Positions 19,486 through 28,800 of a DNA stretch of 60,356 bases are shown here, piece after piece (position 1 is the stretch's first letter; each line of letters begins with the position of its first letter). Under the pieces are notes generated by a model, which was not told the DNA's origin, ran no database searches, and saw only the letters and a list, made by a program, of their open reading frames with translations. The stretch is taken from assembly GCA_900315955.1 (NCBI GenBank), contig ONBC01000023.1, positions 1 to 60,356 on the forward strand. The letters are read 5' to 3'. Source of the DNA: an uncultured Prevotella sp. (lineage in GTDB: Bacteria > Bacteroidota > Bacteroidia > Bacteroidales > Bacteroidaceae). Made by a program: the position numbers and the translations under genes.

Positions 19486-20430
19486 ATGGGTATTTTCTTG
19501 AATGTAAATAATGTCACTAAACGGTTCGAAAACCATGTGGCACTCAGCAACGTGTCGTTGTCGGTACGTAAAGGCCGAATCTTCGGCTTGTTAGGTCCCA
19601 ACGGTGCGGGTAAGACAACGCTGATCCGTATTCTGAACCGCATCACGGCGCCTGACAGTGGCGGGGTGATCTTCGACGGTCGTCCAATGGTACCGGACGA
19701 TGTAATGCGTATTGGCTATCTGCCAGAAGAGCGTGGACTGTATCGCAAGATGAAAGTAGGCGAGCAGGCTGTCTATCTTGCACGACTGAAAGGGTTGAGC
19801 AAGGAGGAAGCGGTGTCACGGCTTCAGGCTTGGTTCGAAAAGTTTGGTATCATGCCTTGGTGGAACCGAAAGCTTGAGGAACTGTCGAAAGGTATGGCAC
19901 AGAAAGTGCAGTTCATTATCACAGTACTTCATAATCCCGACTTGCTCATCTTCGACGAGCCTTTCTCGGGCTTTGACCCTGTCAATGCAGAGCAGCTCAA
20001 GCAAGAGATTCTCCAGCTCAAGGAACAAGGGCACACGATCATCTTCTCTACCCATAACATGGCGAGTGTCGAAGCGGTCTGCGACGATATAGCGCTCATC
20101 AACCACTCTGAAGTGGTTCTGCATGGCGAGATGCGCCAGATAAAGGATCAGTTCCGTACCGGACTGTATGAGTTGATCACGTCTCAGCCATTGGTACAGC
20201 AGGATAGCGATCCGTATGCTATCGTGTCGCACGATGCACGGCTCGGGAACGAGCATTATCTGCTACAAGCGAAAGACGGCATCACGGGCAACGATGTTGT
20301 CAAACAACTTTGTGAGAAGGTTGATATTCTGTCCTTTGCCGAGCAGACCCCATCTATGAACGACATCTTCCTGAAAGTCATTGGTAAGGATACTAAGTGG
20401 AACGAAGAACAAATAGAAAGTAAGTCATGA
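19486..20430 (+). CDS. ABC transporter ATP-binding protein (NatA-like)
   Basis: This 314-residue ATPase has Walker A GPNGAGKTT, a Q-loop at GYLPEERGLYRKM, a signature of ELSKGMAQKVQ (LSKGM rather than LSGGQ, usual in NatA-type sodium/drug exporters) and Walker B LLIFDEPFSGFDP. The last 90 residues form the extra C-terminal domain of this subfamily. It overlaps the permease gene by four bases (ATGA), so the two form one transporter. NatA/NatB systems export Na+ or antimicrobial compounds; the substrate here is unknown. Confidence 0.88.
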   Translation: MGIFLNVNNVTKRFENHVALSNVSLSVRKGRIFGLLGPNGAGKTTLIRILNRITAPDSGGVIFDGRPMVPDDVMRIGYLPEERGLYRKMKVGEQAVYLARLKGLSKEEAVSRLQAWFEKFGIMPWWNRKLEELSKGMAQKVQFIITVLHNPDLLIFDEPFSGFDPVNAEQLKQEILQLKEQGHTIIFSTHNMASVEAVCDDIALINHSEVVLHGEMRQIKDQFRTGLYELITSQPLVQQDSDPYAIVSHDARLGNEHYLLQAKDGITGNDVVKQLCEKVDILSFAEQTPSMNDIFLKVIGKDTKWNEEQIESKS

Positions 20431-21674
20431 ACAAGATACTGATCATTATCCAGCGCGAGTTTTTGAAGCGCGTACAGAAAAAGAGTTTTATCCTCCTTAC
20501 CCTTGCCACGCCGTTTCTGATGGCAGCCTTGATATGTGTTCCTCTGTGGCTCTCCTCGATGGAGAACGACACGCAGCAGCATGTGGCGGTCGTTGACCCT
20601 TCGGGTGTTTATGTGAAAGCCCTGCAAGGCTCCCGGGCTTTTGCGTTCACCGCGCAACCGGCACTGACCAAGGAGATGCAGGGAGACGACTCGCCTTATG
20701 ACGCTGTGGTGACGGTCTCGGGCAACTTAGTGACGAACCGGGGAAAGGTGATTGTTTGCAGCCGAAAAGAGGTTCCCGCCAACCTGCTCGATTACATCCA
20801 TTCCCGTTTTGATGAGACGGTGCAGAAGCAGAAACTGGCTTCGGCAGGAATACCAGGTCTTGACAAGATTATCGTTGACGTTCAGCAGAGCGTGCCGGTG
20901 GAGACCGTCAAATGGAATGAGAATGGGGAGCAGCAGTCGTCGAACACCGATGTGGCGATCGCTGTCGGTTTTATCTTTACGCTGCTCATCTATATGTTCG
21001 TTATCTCCTACGGTGCCATGGTCATGCAGAGCGTGATAGAAGAGAAGACCAACCGCATTGTGGAATTGTTGGTGAGCAGTGTCAAGCCGTTCCAGCTGAT
21101 GATGGGCAAGATCATTGGTGTGATGCTTGTCGGGTTGGCACAACTTGTGTTGTGGGTAATCATGTTGGCGGTCATCCTCGGTGTCGTTTCAGAAGGATTT
21201 GGCGTCTCCGTGATGCCTCCGGAGGTAAAGGTTATCTTTACCGCCCTGACCAATCTGCCATTTGTCGAACTTGGCGTGATGTTCTTAGTGATGTTCGTTG
21301 GGGGGTATCTTCTCTACGCCAGTTTCTTTGCTGCGACAGGAGCCAGCATCAATGAACAGGAGGATGCGAGCCAGTTTGTCGTTCCCGTGACGATGATCAC
21401 ACTTTTCGGTCTCTATGCCGCTATGTACAGTGTGGGGAACACAGATGGTCCGTTGGCATTCTGGACCTCGCTCTTCCCGCTTACCTCACCCATCGTCATG
21501 ATGGTTCGTATCCCGTTTGGCGTTCCTTTGTGGCAGGAGATCCTTAGTGTCGTCTTGCTCTATGCCACGGCTTTCCTCATGATCTGGCTGGGTGGAAAAA
21601 TCTACCGCGTGGGCATCTTGATGTATGGAAAGAAGCCTACGATGAAAGAGATCATGAAATGGCTGAGGTATTAG
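20427..21674 (+). CDS. ABC-2 type transporter permease (NatB-like)
   Basis: This 415-residue protein has one N-terminal membrane helix (FILLTLATPFLMAALICVPLWL), a periplasmic domain of about 150 residues, and five more helices in the second half (starting at VAIAVGFIFTLLIYMFVISYG). EEKTNRIVELLVSSVKPFQLMMGKIIG is the typical ABC-2 segment that contacts the ATPase. Its partner is the overlapping ATPase gene upstream. It is followed directly by an 8-bp tandem repeat array. Confidence 0.88.
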   Translation: MNKILIIIQREFLKRVQKKSFILLTLATPFLMAALICVPLWLSSMENDTQQHVAVVDPSGVYVKALQGSRAFAFTAQPALTKEMQGDDSPYDAVVTVSGNLVTNRGKVIVCSRKEVPANLLDYIHSRFDETVQKQKLASAGIPGLDKIIVDVQQSVPVETVKWNENGEQQSSNTDVAIAVGFIFTLLIYMFVISYGAMVMQSVIEEKTNRIVELLVSSVKPFQLMMGKIIGVMLVGLAQLVLWVIMLAVILGVVSEGFGVSVMPPEVKVIFTALTNLPFVELGVMFLVMFVGGYLLYASFFAATGASINEQEDASQFVVPVTMITLFGLYAAMYSVGNTDGPLAFWTSLFPLTSPIVMMVRIPFGVPLWQEILSVVLLYATAFLMIWLGGKIYRVGILMYGKKPTMKEIMKWLRY

Positions 21675-21675
21675 G

Positions 21676-21739
21676 GAAGTCTTGAAGTTCTGAAGTTTTG
21701 AAGTCCTGAAGTTCTGAAGTTTTGAAGTTTTGAAGTTCC
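21676..21739. repeat. 8-bp tandem repeat, 8 units
   Basis: Eight units of GAAGTTTT/GAAGTTCT/GAAGTCCT-type sequence fill the space between two convergent genes, starting two bases after a stop codon. Unit length and phase are regular throughout. Confidence 0.9.
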
Positions 21740-21759
21740 GTACTTCCCAATTTATACCT

Positions 21760-22668
21760 TCATCTCCTGAAGATCAAATGATAGAAGCGCAGTGACTTGC
21801 AAAGCAGGGGCAGACCTAAGAGATGTATGAGCTTCAGTTTAAGGCTGCCGTAATAAGGCAAGACGGGGAGCTTTATGTCTCTGCTGTCTCCTGAATAGAT
21901 ATAAGTTTGCAGTTGGATGTCGAGCACGTGGCGATAATATTCTGCAAAACCGTCGCGGGTTCGTAACCGCGGGTCGTTGATGATCGTCAGGTGGGCTTCC
22001 AGAAGATCGCGATAGCTCTTGTCGCGTGCTCTCTGCGTGATACCATTGGCGTTGTACGTGTAGTGATAGAAGCAGAGCGCGGTTGTGCGGATGTGTTGCG
22101 CTTTTTGAAGAAGAGCCCAGAGCGTCGGCACATCCTCAAACTTCTTGCCTTTAGGGAACTGCGCGTGCTGGAAGAGGGACCGCTTGTAGATCTTGTTCCA
22201 AGCGTAGGTGTGCGCATAAGCCTGGCCGTCCAGCCAGTAGGATAAAGGATCTGTGTATGATGTGTCGGACAGTATCTTCGGTATTGTATTTTTGTAGAAC
22301 TGTCGAAGATATGAATATTCAAGGATATCGCAGGGCTCCGTGAGGCAGAGCGGCAGGAGCTGGTTGTAGGCGTTCGGCTCCAGATAGTCGTCTGAGTCGA
22401 CGAAGGTGACGTACTCGCCTGTGGCCATCTTCAAGCCTGTGTTGCGAGCCTCAGAGAGTCCGGTATTGGCTTGGTGGATGACATGCACATGCTGTCTGCC
22501 AGCATATTTGTCGCAGAGGACCGATGATTTGTCGGTAGAGCCGTCATCCACGATGATAACCTCCATTCCATCATCATCTCCAGTGATATGCTGCGCAAGC
22601 ACGCTGTCGACACACCGCTGGAGGGTGCCGGCGACATTATAGACGGGGATGATGACGGAAAGAAGCAT
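21760..22668 (-). CDS. glycosyltransferase family 2
   Basis: This 302-residue GT-A enzyme starts MLLSVIIPVYNVAGTLQRCV. IIVDDGSTDKS binds the nucleotide sugar and TFVDSDDYLEP holds the DxD metal motif. TGLSEARNTGLKMATGEYV is the usual GT2 linker. It starts one base after the stop of the upstream susA-like gene, so both share a transcript, although a cell-surface glycosyltransferase has no clear link to starch breakdown. An in-frame start further upstream would run into susA and lacks support. Acceptor unknown. Confidence 0.87.
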   Translation of the reverse strand: MLLSVIIPVYNVAGTLQRCVDSVLAQHITGDDDGMEVIIVDDGSTDKSSVLCDKYAGRQHVHVIHQANTGLSEARNTGLKMATGEYVTFVDSDDYLEPNAYNQLLPLCLTEPCDILEYSYLRQFYKNTIPKILSDTSYTDPLSYWLDGQAYAHTYAWNKIYKRSLFQHAQFPKGKKFEDVPTLWALLQKAQHIRTTALCFYHYTYNANGITQRARDKSYRDLLEAHLTIINDPRLRTRDGFAEYYRHVLDIQLQTYIYSGDSRDIKLPVLPYYGSLKLKLIHLLGLPLLCKSLRFYHLIFRR

Positions 22669-22669
22669 G

Positions 22670-24508
22670 TTAATATTCAATGATGAGAGCCTCACGCTGT
22701 GTGAGCGGAACGTTCTTTGTGAGGTCGACGGTAGCACCCGTGATGACATTCTTGGCTGTCTTGTGGTCTTTGATGACTTCTGCGTAACGCGCTACGTTGA
22801 GCTCGTTGTCGGCGCGCTTGCCGTTGAGGATGGTCAGCACCGTCTTGCCCTGATACTGTCGTGCGATGACATAAACACCGTTGTAGGGGATGAACTGTGT
22901 CTGCGATCCTTTGCTGATGACCTCGTTGCCTTGCCGCCAGTGAAGCAGCCGGCTCTCCCAGTTGAACATCTCGTTCTCAGCTTTCGTGCGTCCGGCTGCT
23001 GTGAAGCAGTTGTGCTTGTCACCGGGGAATCCGCCGGGGAAATCTTTACGCACATTGCCGTCGGTGACCTCTTTGGTGCCATTCATCAGTACCTCTGTGC
23101 CGTAGTAGAGCTGAGGGATACGGTTGATGGTCAGCAGCAGGGCGAGTGCCTGCTTGAGCATGGTGGAGTCTTTGGTGTTACCGAGGAAACGGTCGGTGTC
23201 GTGGTTCTCGATGAACGCCAATACCGATGACGGATTGGGATAGAGATAGTCGTAGCAGAGAGAGTTGTAGATACGGTTGAACCCGTTCCACCATCCGTCG
23301 GTCTCTTCACGCTTGGCCTGGTTGAGCTTGTCGAAGAAAGAGAAGTCCATCACCGTCTTGAGGTAACTGTTCTCCGCGGAGAGTTTGGAGTCTTTCTGCC
23401 AGGCAGCGGTATATTGAGGCTCCGTGACCCAGGTCTCGCCGACGGTGTTGAAGTTAGGATATTCCGTGTCGAGGGTTTTCATCCATTGTGCCATGGCTTT
23501 GCGGTCTGCATAGGGATAGGTGTCCATGCGGATGCCGTCGATATCGGCGGTCTCTATCCACCACTCACTGCTCTGGATGAGATATTTGATGACATGCGGG
23601 TTGCGCTGGTTGAGGTCGGGCATGGATTTGACAAACCATCCGTCTGTCGTCTCCGCCTTGTCGATCTTTGACGCATAAGGGTCGAGGACCGGTGTGAGCT
23701 TGTAGCTTGTCTGCAGACCGTAGTTGGGATTGTTGAACCAGTCTTTTGACGGCATGTCACGGTTCCAGATATGATAGTCGGAGCAGTGGTTGAAGATCAT
23801 GTCCATGACGACCTTCAGTCCTTGCTTGTGGCAGTCAGCGATGAGTTTGCAGTATTCGTCGTTGGAGCCGAAGCGCGGGTCGACCTTGTAGTAATCCGTT
23901 GTAGCATAGCCGTGGTAGGATGAGTTGACCCCTTCGTTGGGCCAGTCGTTCTCGAGCACCGGTGTGAACCACAGTGCCGTCACGCCCAGCGTTTTGAAGT
24001 AGTCGAGGTGCTGACCTATGCCTGCCAGGTCTCCACCGTGGCGCAGTGAGGGCTTCGTGCGGTCACAGGTCTGGTCGCGCATCCCTTTGACGACATCGTT
24101 CTTCGGATCGCTGTTGGCGAAACGGTCCGGCATGAGGAGGTAGAGCACATCGGCATTGGTGAACCCTTTATGGTCCTCACCGCGCATGGTGCGCTCCTTA
24201 AGCTGGTACTTTATTTTTTTACCATCGAGCTTCAGGGTCATCTCGCCTGCCTGGGCATCCTTGAGGTTAAGGTATACAAAGAGATAATTGGGTGAGTCGA
24301 GCCGGACCACGGAGTCGACTTTCACGCCGGGATAATCGGTGGTGACCTTCTTAACATTGCGGATCCCCTTACCATAAAACATGATTTGCAGGGACGGGTC
24401 CTTCATGCCAGCAAACCAGTTGGCAGGATCTATACGCAGCGGCTGTGCGGCATCAACATGGGCCATAGTGAACAGCAGAATTAATGAGAATAACAGTTTT
24501 TTTATCAT
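22670..24508 (-). CDS. susA: periplasmic neopullulanase/alpha-amylase, SusA-like (GH13)
   Basis: This 612-residue protein has a signal peptide (MIKKLLFSLILLFTMAHVDA) and an N-terminal cyclomaltodextrinase-type beta domain to about residue 115. The GH13 barrel shows MIFNHCSDYH, DIDGIRMDTYPYAD (nucleophile Asp), NTVGETWVTEP (acid/base Glu) and FIENHDTDR. A C-terminal beta domain ends it. Length and order match SusA of the starch utilisation system, which cuts maltooligosaccharides and pullulan in the periplasm. A -7 box at 24548-24555 lies 40 bases upstream. It is followed at once by a GT2 gene. Confidence 0.9.
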   Translation of the reverse strand: MIKKLLFSLILLFTMAHVDAAQPLRIDPANWFAGMKDPSLQIMFYGKGIRNVKKVTTDYPGVKVDSVVRLDSPNYLFVYLNLKDAQAGEMTLKLDGKKIKYQLKERTMRGEDHKGFTNADVLYLLMPDRFANSDPKNDVVKGMRDQTCDRTKPSLRHGGDLAGIGQHLDYFKTLGVTALWFTPVLENDWPNEGVNSSYHGYATTDYYKVDPRFGSNDEYCKLIADCHKQGLKVVMDMIFNHCSDYHIWNRDMPSKDWFNNPNYGLQTSYKLTPVLDPYASKIDKAETTDGWFVKSMPDLNQRNPHVIKYLIQSSEWWIETADIDGIRMDTYPYADRKAMAQWMKTLDTEYPNFNTVGETWVTEPQYTAAWQKDSKLSAENSYLKTVMDFSFFDKLNQAKREETDGWWNGFNRIYNSLCYDYLYPNPSSVLAFIENHDTDRFLGNTKDSTMLKQALALLLTINRIPQLYYGTEVLMNGTKEVTDGNVRKDFPGGFPGDKHNCFTAAGRTKAENEMFNWESRLLHWRQGNEVISKGSQTQFIPYNGVYVIARQYQGKTVLTILNGKRADNELNVARYAEVIKDHKTAKNVITGATVDLTKNVPLTQREALIIEY

Positions 24509-24547
24509 CGTCTTGATATTGTTTTTATGTCATAGTACATCTATCTG

Positions 24548-24580
24548 CAAAGTTACATTTTTTGTTTGATGATAGGGCAA
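24548..24580 (-). promoter_or_regulatory. promoter for susA - GT2
   Basis: Minus-strand -7 box TAACTTTG (24548-24555) and TTG (24578-24580) with a 22-base spacer. Confidence 0.55.
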
Positions 24581-24591
24581 TGAATGGACAT

Positions 24592-24628
24592 AAAAAATCA
24601 AGCCTTGTGCAACAACTTTGCACAAGGC
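24592..24628 (-). terminator. terminator of the chromate transporter genes
   Basis: GCCTTGTGCAA (24602-24612) pairs with 24618-24628; on the minus strand the hairpin is followed by TGATTTTTTA. Strong intrinsic terminator just upstream of the susA promoter. Confidence 0.8.
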
Positions 24629-24683
24629 CGTTGGCTATCCGTCAAACCGTTGCTATGTCGTTGGCTGTGGCTTCCTGACGGAG

Positions 24684-25259
24684 TTAATACAGCAGTACCA
24701 GTCCTGCCAAGGCTGCGTAGCAGATCATGTGGATGGGGTTGATCTTCAACCACATGGTCCCTATGAAAGTGGCGGCAAAAAGAAGGACACTGATCACAAA
24801 CTGCCAGGCGGAAACCGACGGATCGCCGAAGTTCTCCTCGTTGAGCAGCATGATGGTAGCGGCTGCCAGCAGGCCGACAACGGCCGGGCGCAGGCCGGTG
24901 AATACACTTTGCACGGTGCGTGTCTTCATATAGCGCATGAACATCTTACTGATGAGAATCATAAGGACGAACGAAGGCAACACCAGTGAAAAGGTTGCCA
25001 CGAAGGAGCCTAATATCGATAGAATGTTGCCCATGCCGGTGTTGTGAATAGCCGTGAAGCCACAGTAGGTCGCAGAGTTGATGCCGATAGGACCCGGTGT
25101 CATCTGACTGATGGCGACAATGTTGGTAAACTCGGCACTCGTCAGCCAGTGGTGGTTATGCACGGTCTCCATCTGGATGAGTGAGAGCATGCCGTAGCCT
25201 CCACCAAATCCGAAGAGGCCTATCTTAAAGAACGTCCAAAAGAGTTGAAGGAATATCAT
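24684..25259 (-). CDS. half-size chromate transporter (CHR family)
   Basis: This 191-residue membrane protein starts MIFLQLFWTFFKIGLFGFGGGYGMLSLI; the FGGGYGM block and SQMTPGPIGINSATYCG are the core signatures of a single CHR domain. About six membrane helices are visible. Short CHR proteins work as pairs encoded side by side, and a second copy lies 13 bases upstream. The family exports or takes up chromate or related anions by ion exchange; in an anaerobe the natural substrate may be another anion. Confidence 0.88.
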   Translation of the reverse strand: MIFLQLFWTFFKIGLFGFGGGYGMLSLIQMETVHNHHWLTSAEFTNIVAISQMTPGPIGINSATYCGFTAIHNTGMGNILSILGSFVATFSLVLPSFVLMILISKMFMRYMKTRTVQSVFTGLRPAVVGLLAAATIMLLNEENFGDPSVSAWQFVISVLLFAATFIGTMWLKINPIHMICYAALAGLVLLY

Positions 25260-25272
25260 TGTCTGCTTACTG

Positions 25273-25803
25273 TTAATTCTTTACCATTTTACCATATACA
25301 TATCCGCCGGCACCGGCTGCGATGATGATCCAGATGGGGTTGACATGTAGGGCGCAGATGAGCAAGGCTCCTGCGATAGGAATCCAGCAGTTGCCAAGAT
25401 GAATCTTTGCACTTTTGGCGAGGTTGAAGGTTGGTGCAGCGATGAGGGCTACGACGGCAGGGCGGATCCCGTTGAACATCGCCGCGATCCAATGGATCTG
25501 CATAAACTGATGGAAGACCATCGCTATCAGCAGAATGATCAAGAAAGAGGGGAGCACGGCACCCAAGGTGGTGCACAGGGCTCCCTTCTCTCCCTTTACC
25601 TTATAGCCGATGAACGTAGCAATGTTCGCGGCAAAGATGCCGGGACAACTCTGTGCCACGGCGATAAGATCCACAAAATCTTCTTTGTTGATCCACTCGT
25701 TCTTCTCCACCACTTCCGACTCGATAATAGGAATCATGGCGTATCCTCCCCCTAAGGTGAATGCGCCAATCTTGAAGAAAGTAAGAAAAAGTTGCTTATA
25801 CAT
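25273..25803 (-). CDS. half-size chromate transporter (CHR family), partner subunit
   Basis: This 176-residue protein starts MYKQLFLTFFKIGAFTLGGGYAMIP; LGGGYAMIPIIESEVVEKNEW and AQSCPGIFAANIATFIGYK are the CHR signature blocks. It has about five to six helices. A longer upstream start would run through the hairpin behind purL and lacks support. With the next gene it forms a two-subunit transporter of opposite membrane orientation, as known for short CHR pairs. It lies 43 bases after purL, behind a hairpin. Confidence 0.87.
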   Translation of the reverse strand: MYKQLFLTFFKIGAFTLGGGYAMIPIIESEVVEKNEWINKEDFVDLIAVAQSCPGIFAANIATFIGYKVKGEKGALCTTLGAVLPSFLIILLIAMVFHQFMQIHWIAAMFNGIRPAVVALIAAPTFNLAKSAKIHLGNCWIPIAGALLICALHVNPIWIIIAAGAGGYVYGKMVKN

Positions 25804-25817
25804 GCTAAAAGTATTAG

Positions 25818-25839
25818 GCCTCGCCTTAAAAGGCGAGGC
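25818..25839 (-). terminator. hairpin between purL and the transporter pair
   Basis: GCCTCGCCTT pairs with AAGGCGAGGC across two bases (10 bp). On the minus strand it is followed by CTAATACTTTTAG, a weak T tract, so it may end or attenuate purL transcription before the transporter genes. Confidence 0.6.
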
Positions 25840-25846
25840 ACAGGAC

Positions 25847-28800
25847 TTATTGCTTCTCAATCCACTTCCTTGCATTGACAAAAGCCTCGATCCACGGGGT
25901 CACATCGTCGTTGCGATGATCGGCGGGATAATAAGCATTCTGCCAAGGGAAGATGGCACGCTCCGGATGCGGCATCATGGCCAGGTGCCGGCCGTCGGCC
26001 GAGCAGATACCCGCCACGTTGTAGTCGGACCCGTTCGGGTTGCCGGGATATTCAGCATAGTTGTATTTAGCCACGATGTTATAGTGATCCTCAGGCTCCG
26101 GGAGATAGAAACGGCCCTCTCCGTGTGCTACCCAGATGCCGAGCTTGTCACCGCTCAGGGACCCCAGCATGACACTGTTGTTCTGTGGGATGGAGAGACC
26201 GAGGAAGGCACTCTCAAACTTCTGCGAGACGTTGTGTGTCAGGTGAGCGCGATGCTCATGCTCCGGGTTGATGAGGTTGAGCTCCACCATGAGCTGACAG
26301 CCGTTGCAGATACCGAGCGACAGCGTGTCCTTGCGGGCGTAGAACTTATCCAGTGCTTCCTTCGCCTTCGGGTTGTAGAGGAAGGCACCTGCCCAGCCCT
26401 TCGCAGAGCCCAGCACATCAGAGTTGGAGAATCCACCGCAGAAGACGATCATGTTGACCTCTTCCAAGGTCTCACGGCCACTGATGAGGTCGGTCATCAT
26501 CACATCCTTCACGTCGAAGCCGGCGAGCCACAGGGTGTAAGCCATCTCGCGGTCACCATTGGTGCCCTTTTCTCTGATGATGGCAGCCTTCGGCCTGTTC
26601 GATTTTTCATTCTTCGCCTGCCTCTCTTCTTTCCAGCGGTCCGGGCTGATGCCGAGGGATGCGAAGGAACCTTTGAAGTTGCCGAGGCGGAACTCCAACG
26701 GCTGCTTCTTATAGTTGAGGAACCGCTTGCGGGCCATGCCGTTCATGCTCTGACGGCGGTCCAGGAGATAAGAGGTCTTGTACCAGGTGTCGCGCAGACT
26801 GTCGATGTCGAACTCATGTTTCCAGTCGTCCTTCACAATGACGATCTTGCGCGTTGCCGGTGTGGGATAAGCGATCTTGGCAAAGCCAATGCCGGCGTCC
26901 TCAAGATATTCCTTGAGCTCCTTCTTGTGCGTGTCGGAGACCTGAATGACGACGCCAGGGTTCTCGGCGAAGAGCATCTTCACGATGTCGTCATTGTCCT
27001 GCATGATGTCATGCAGATTGACATGCATGCCACCTTCCACATTGGCGAAAGTCATCTCGAGCAGACAGGTGATGAGACCGCCGGCAGAGATGTCGTGACC
27101 TGCCATGACCCAGCCTTTCTGGATGAGATTCTGGACGGCGTTGAAGCAGTCGGCGAAATACTCGCTGTTCTTCACCGTAGGCACGTCGGAACCGATCTTG
27201 CCGAGGGTCTGCGCGAAAGCGGAACCGCCTAACCGCTGCTTGTCGAAAGAGAAGTCGATATAATATAAAGATGAGTTCTTGTCATTGACCATCACGGGGC
27301 TCACGGTCTTGCGGACATCGTTCACCTCTGCGCCGGAGGTCACGATGACGGTACCCGGTGCGATGATCTTTGAGCCGTCGGGATACTGCTGACTCAGCGA
27401 GAGCGAGTCCTTACCCGTCGGCACATTGAGATGGAGGGAGCAGCAGAAGTCACTGAGCGCCTGAACGGCACTGTACAGACGTGCATCCTCACCTTTCTGT
27501 GAGCGGCACGGCCACATCCAGTTGGCTGAGAGGTTGAGGTTCTCAATGGGGAACGGATGATCCTTGTCGGTGGCGATAGGCGCCCAGACGATGTTCGTCA
27601 GGCTCTCAGCCACAGACAGCACACTGCCTGCTGCGGGGTCTGCCATGCCCGCCTGCGGCGCGTGGCCGAGGGCTGTGGCGATACCTGCATGCCCACGATA
27701 GTCGAGCGCCACCACACCACAGTCGGAGAGCGGAAGCTCTATCTCGCCCTGAGTCTGCTGGCGGGCTATCTTACCCGTCACGGAACGGTCTACCTTGTTC
27801 GTCAACCAGTCCTTACAAGCTACCGACTCGAGCTGCAGTACATTATTAAGATATTCGTCAATCTTGTCAACGCTGTAGGTAGCATCCTCATAATGGTGTT
27901 CCACGGTGACATCGCGCATGATCGTCTTGGGTGAATGGCCGAACATCTGTGCCACGTCGAGGTCGAAGGGCTTCACACCGTCGCCCTGCACGAAGGAGAA
28001 GTGGGCATCGCCTGTGGTCTGACCGACGACATAGAACGGGGCACGCTCGCGCGCTGCGATCTTACGCACGCGCTCCACATGCTCGTCCTCGATGAGCAGT
28101 CCCATGCGCTCCTGACTCTCGTTGGCGATGATCTCTTTGGCGGAGAGCGTCTTGTCACCGATAGGCAGCTTGGTCATGTCAATCTCGCCGCCGCAGTCTT
28201 CCACAAGCTCGGAGAGACAGTTGAGGTGCCCGGCAGAGCCATGGTCATGAATAGACGTCACAGGGTTGTTGTCGGCTTCCACCAGGGCACGCACGAGGTT
28301 GTAAGCACGTTTCTGCATCTCCGGGTTGGCACGCTGCACGGCATTGAGCTCCACGGCTGTGCCGTAACGGCCGGTGTCTACCGACGAGACGGAGCCGCCC
28401 CCGAGACCGATGCGATAGTTGTCACCACCGACAACGACGATGTCTTCGCCTTTCTTCGGCTCTTTCTTCAGGCAGTCGCGTTTCTTGCCGTAGCCCACGC
28501 CGCCGGCGAGCATGATGACCTTGTCGTAGCCGTAGACCTCATCGGCAGCCTGGATGTTCTCTTGGCTGCTTTCAACGACGGCGGTATCGCCTGTCGAGGT
28601 CTCATATTCGAAGGTGAGCACGGAACCAGTGATCAGCGGCTGACCAAACTTGTTACCGAAGTCGGACGCACCGTTGGATGCTTTGATAAGGATCTCTTCC
28701 GGGGTCTGATAGAGCCATTTGCGCGGAGCGATCTTCTGCTCAAAGTCGCGTGCGGGCTTCCCATCGTCGTTTTTCAGACGGGGGTAAGAAGTCATGTACA

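Noticed and set aside
24602-24628. Second LacI-type operator upstream of susA
   Set aside because: The dyad contains TGCAA/TTGCA halves but its centre is CAACT, not CG, and it is followed by a T run on the minus strand. It is better explained as the terminator of the transporter genes.
25610-27232. 540-codon open frame on the plus strand opposite purL, with further long frames at 27935-28825 and 28913-29668
   Set aside because: All lie exactly opposite purL, which is complete and carries every family motif. They have no recognisable domain and are the usual mirror frames of a GC-rich reading frame with regular codon use.
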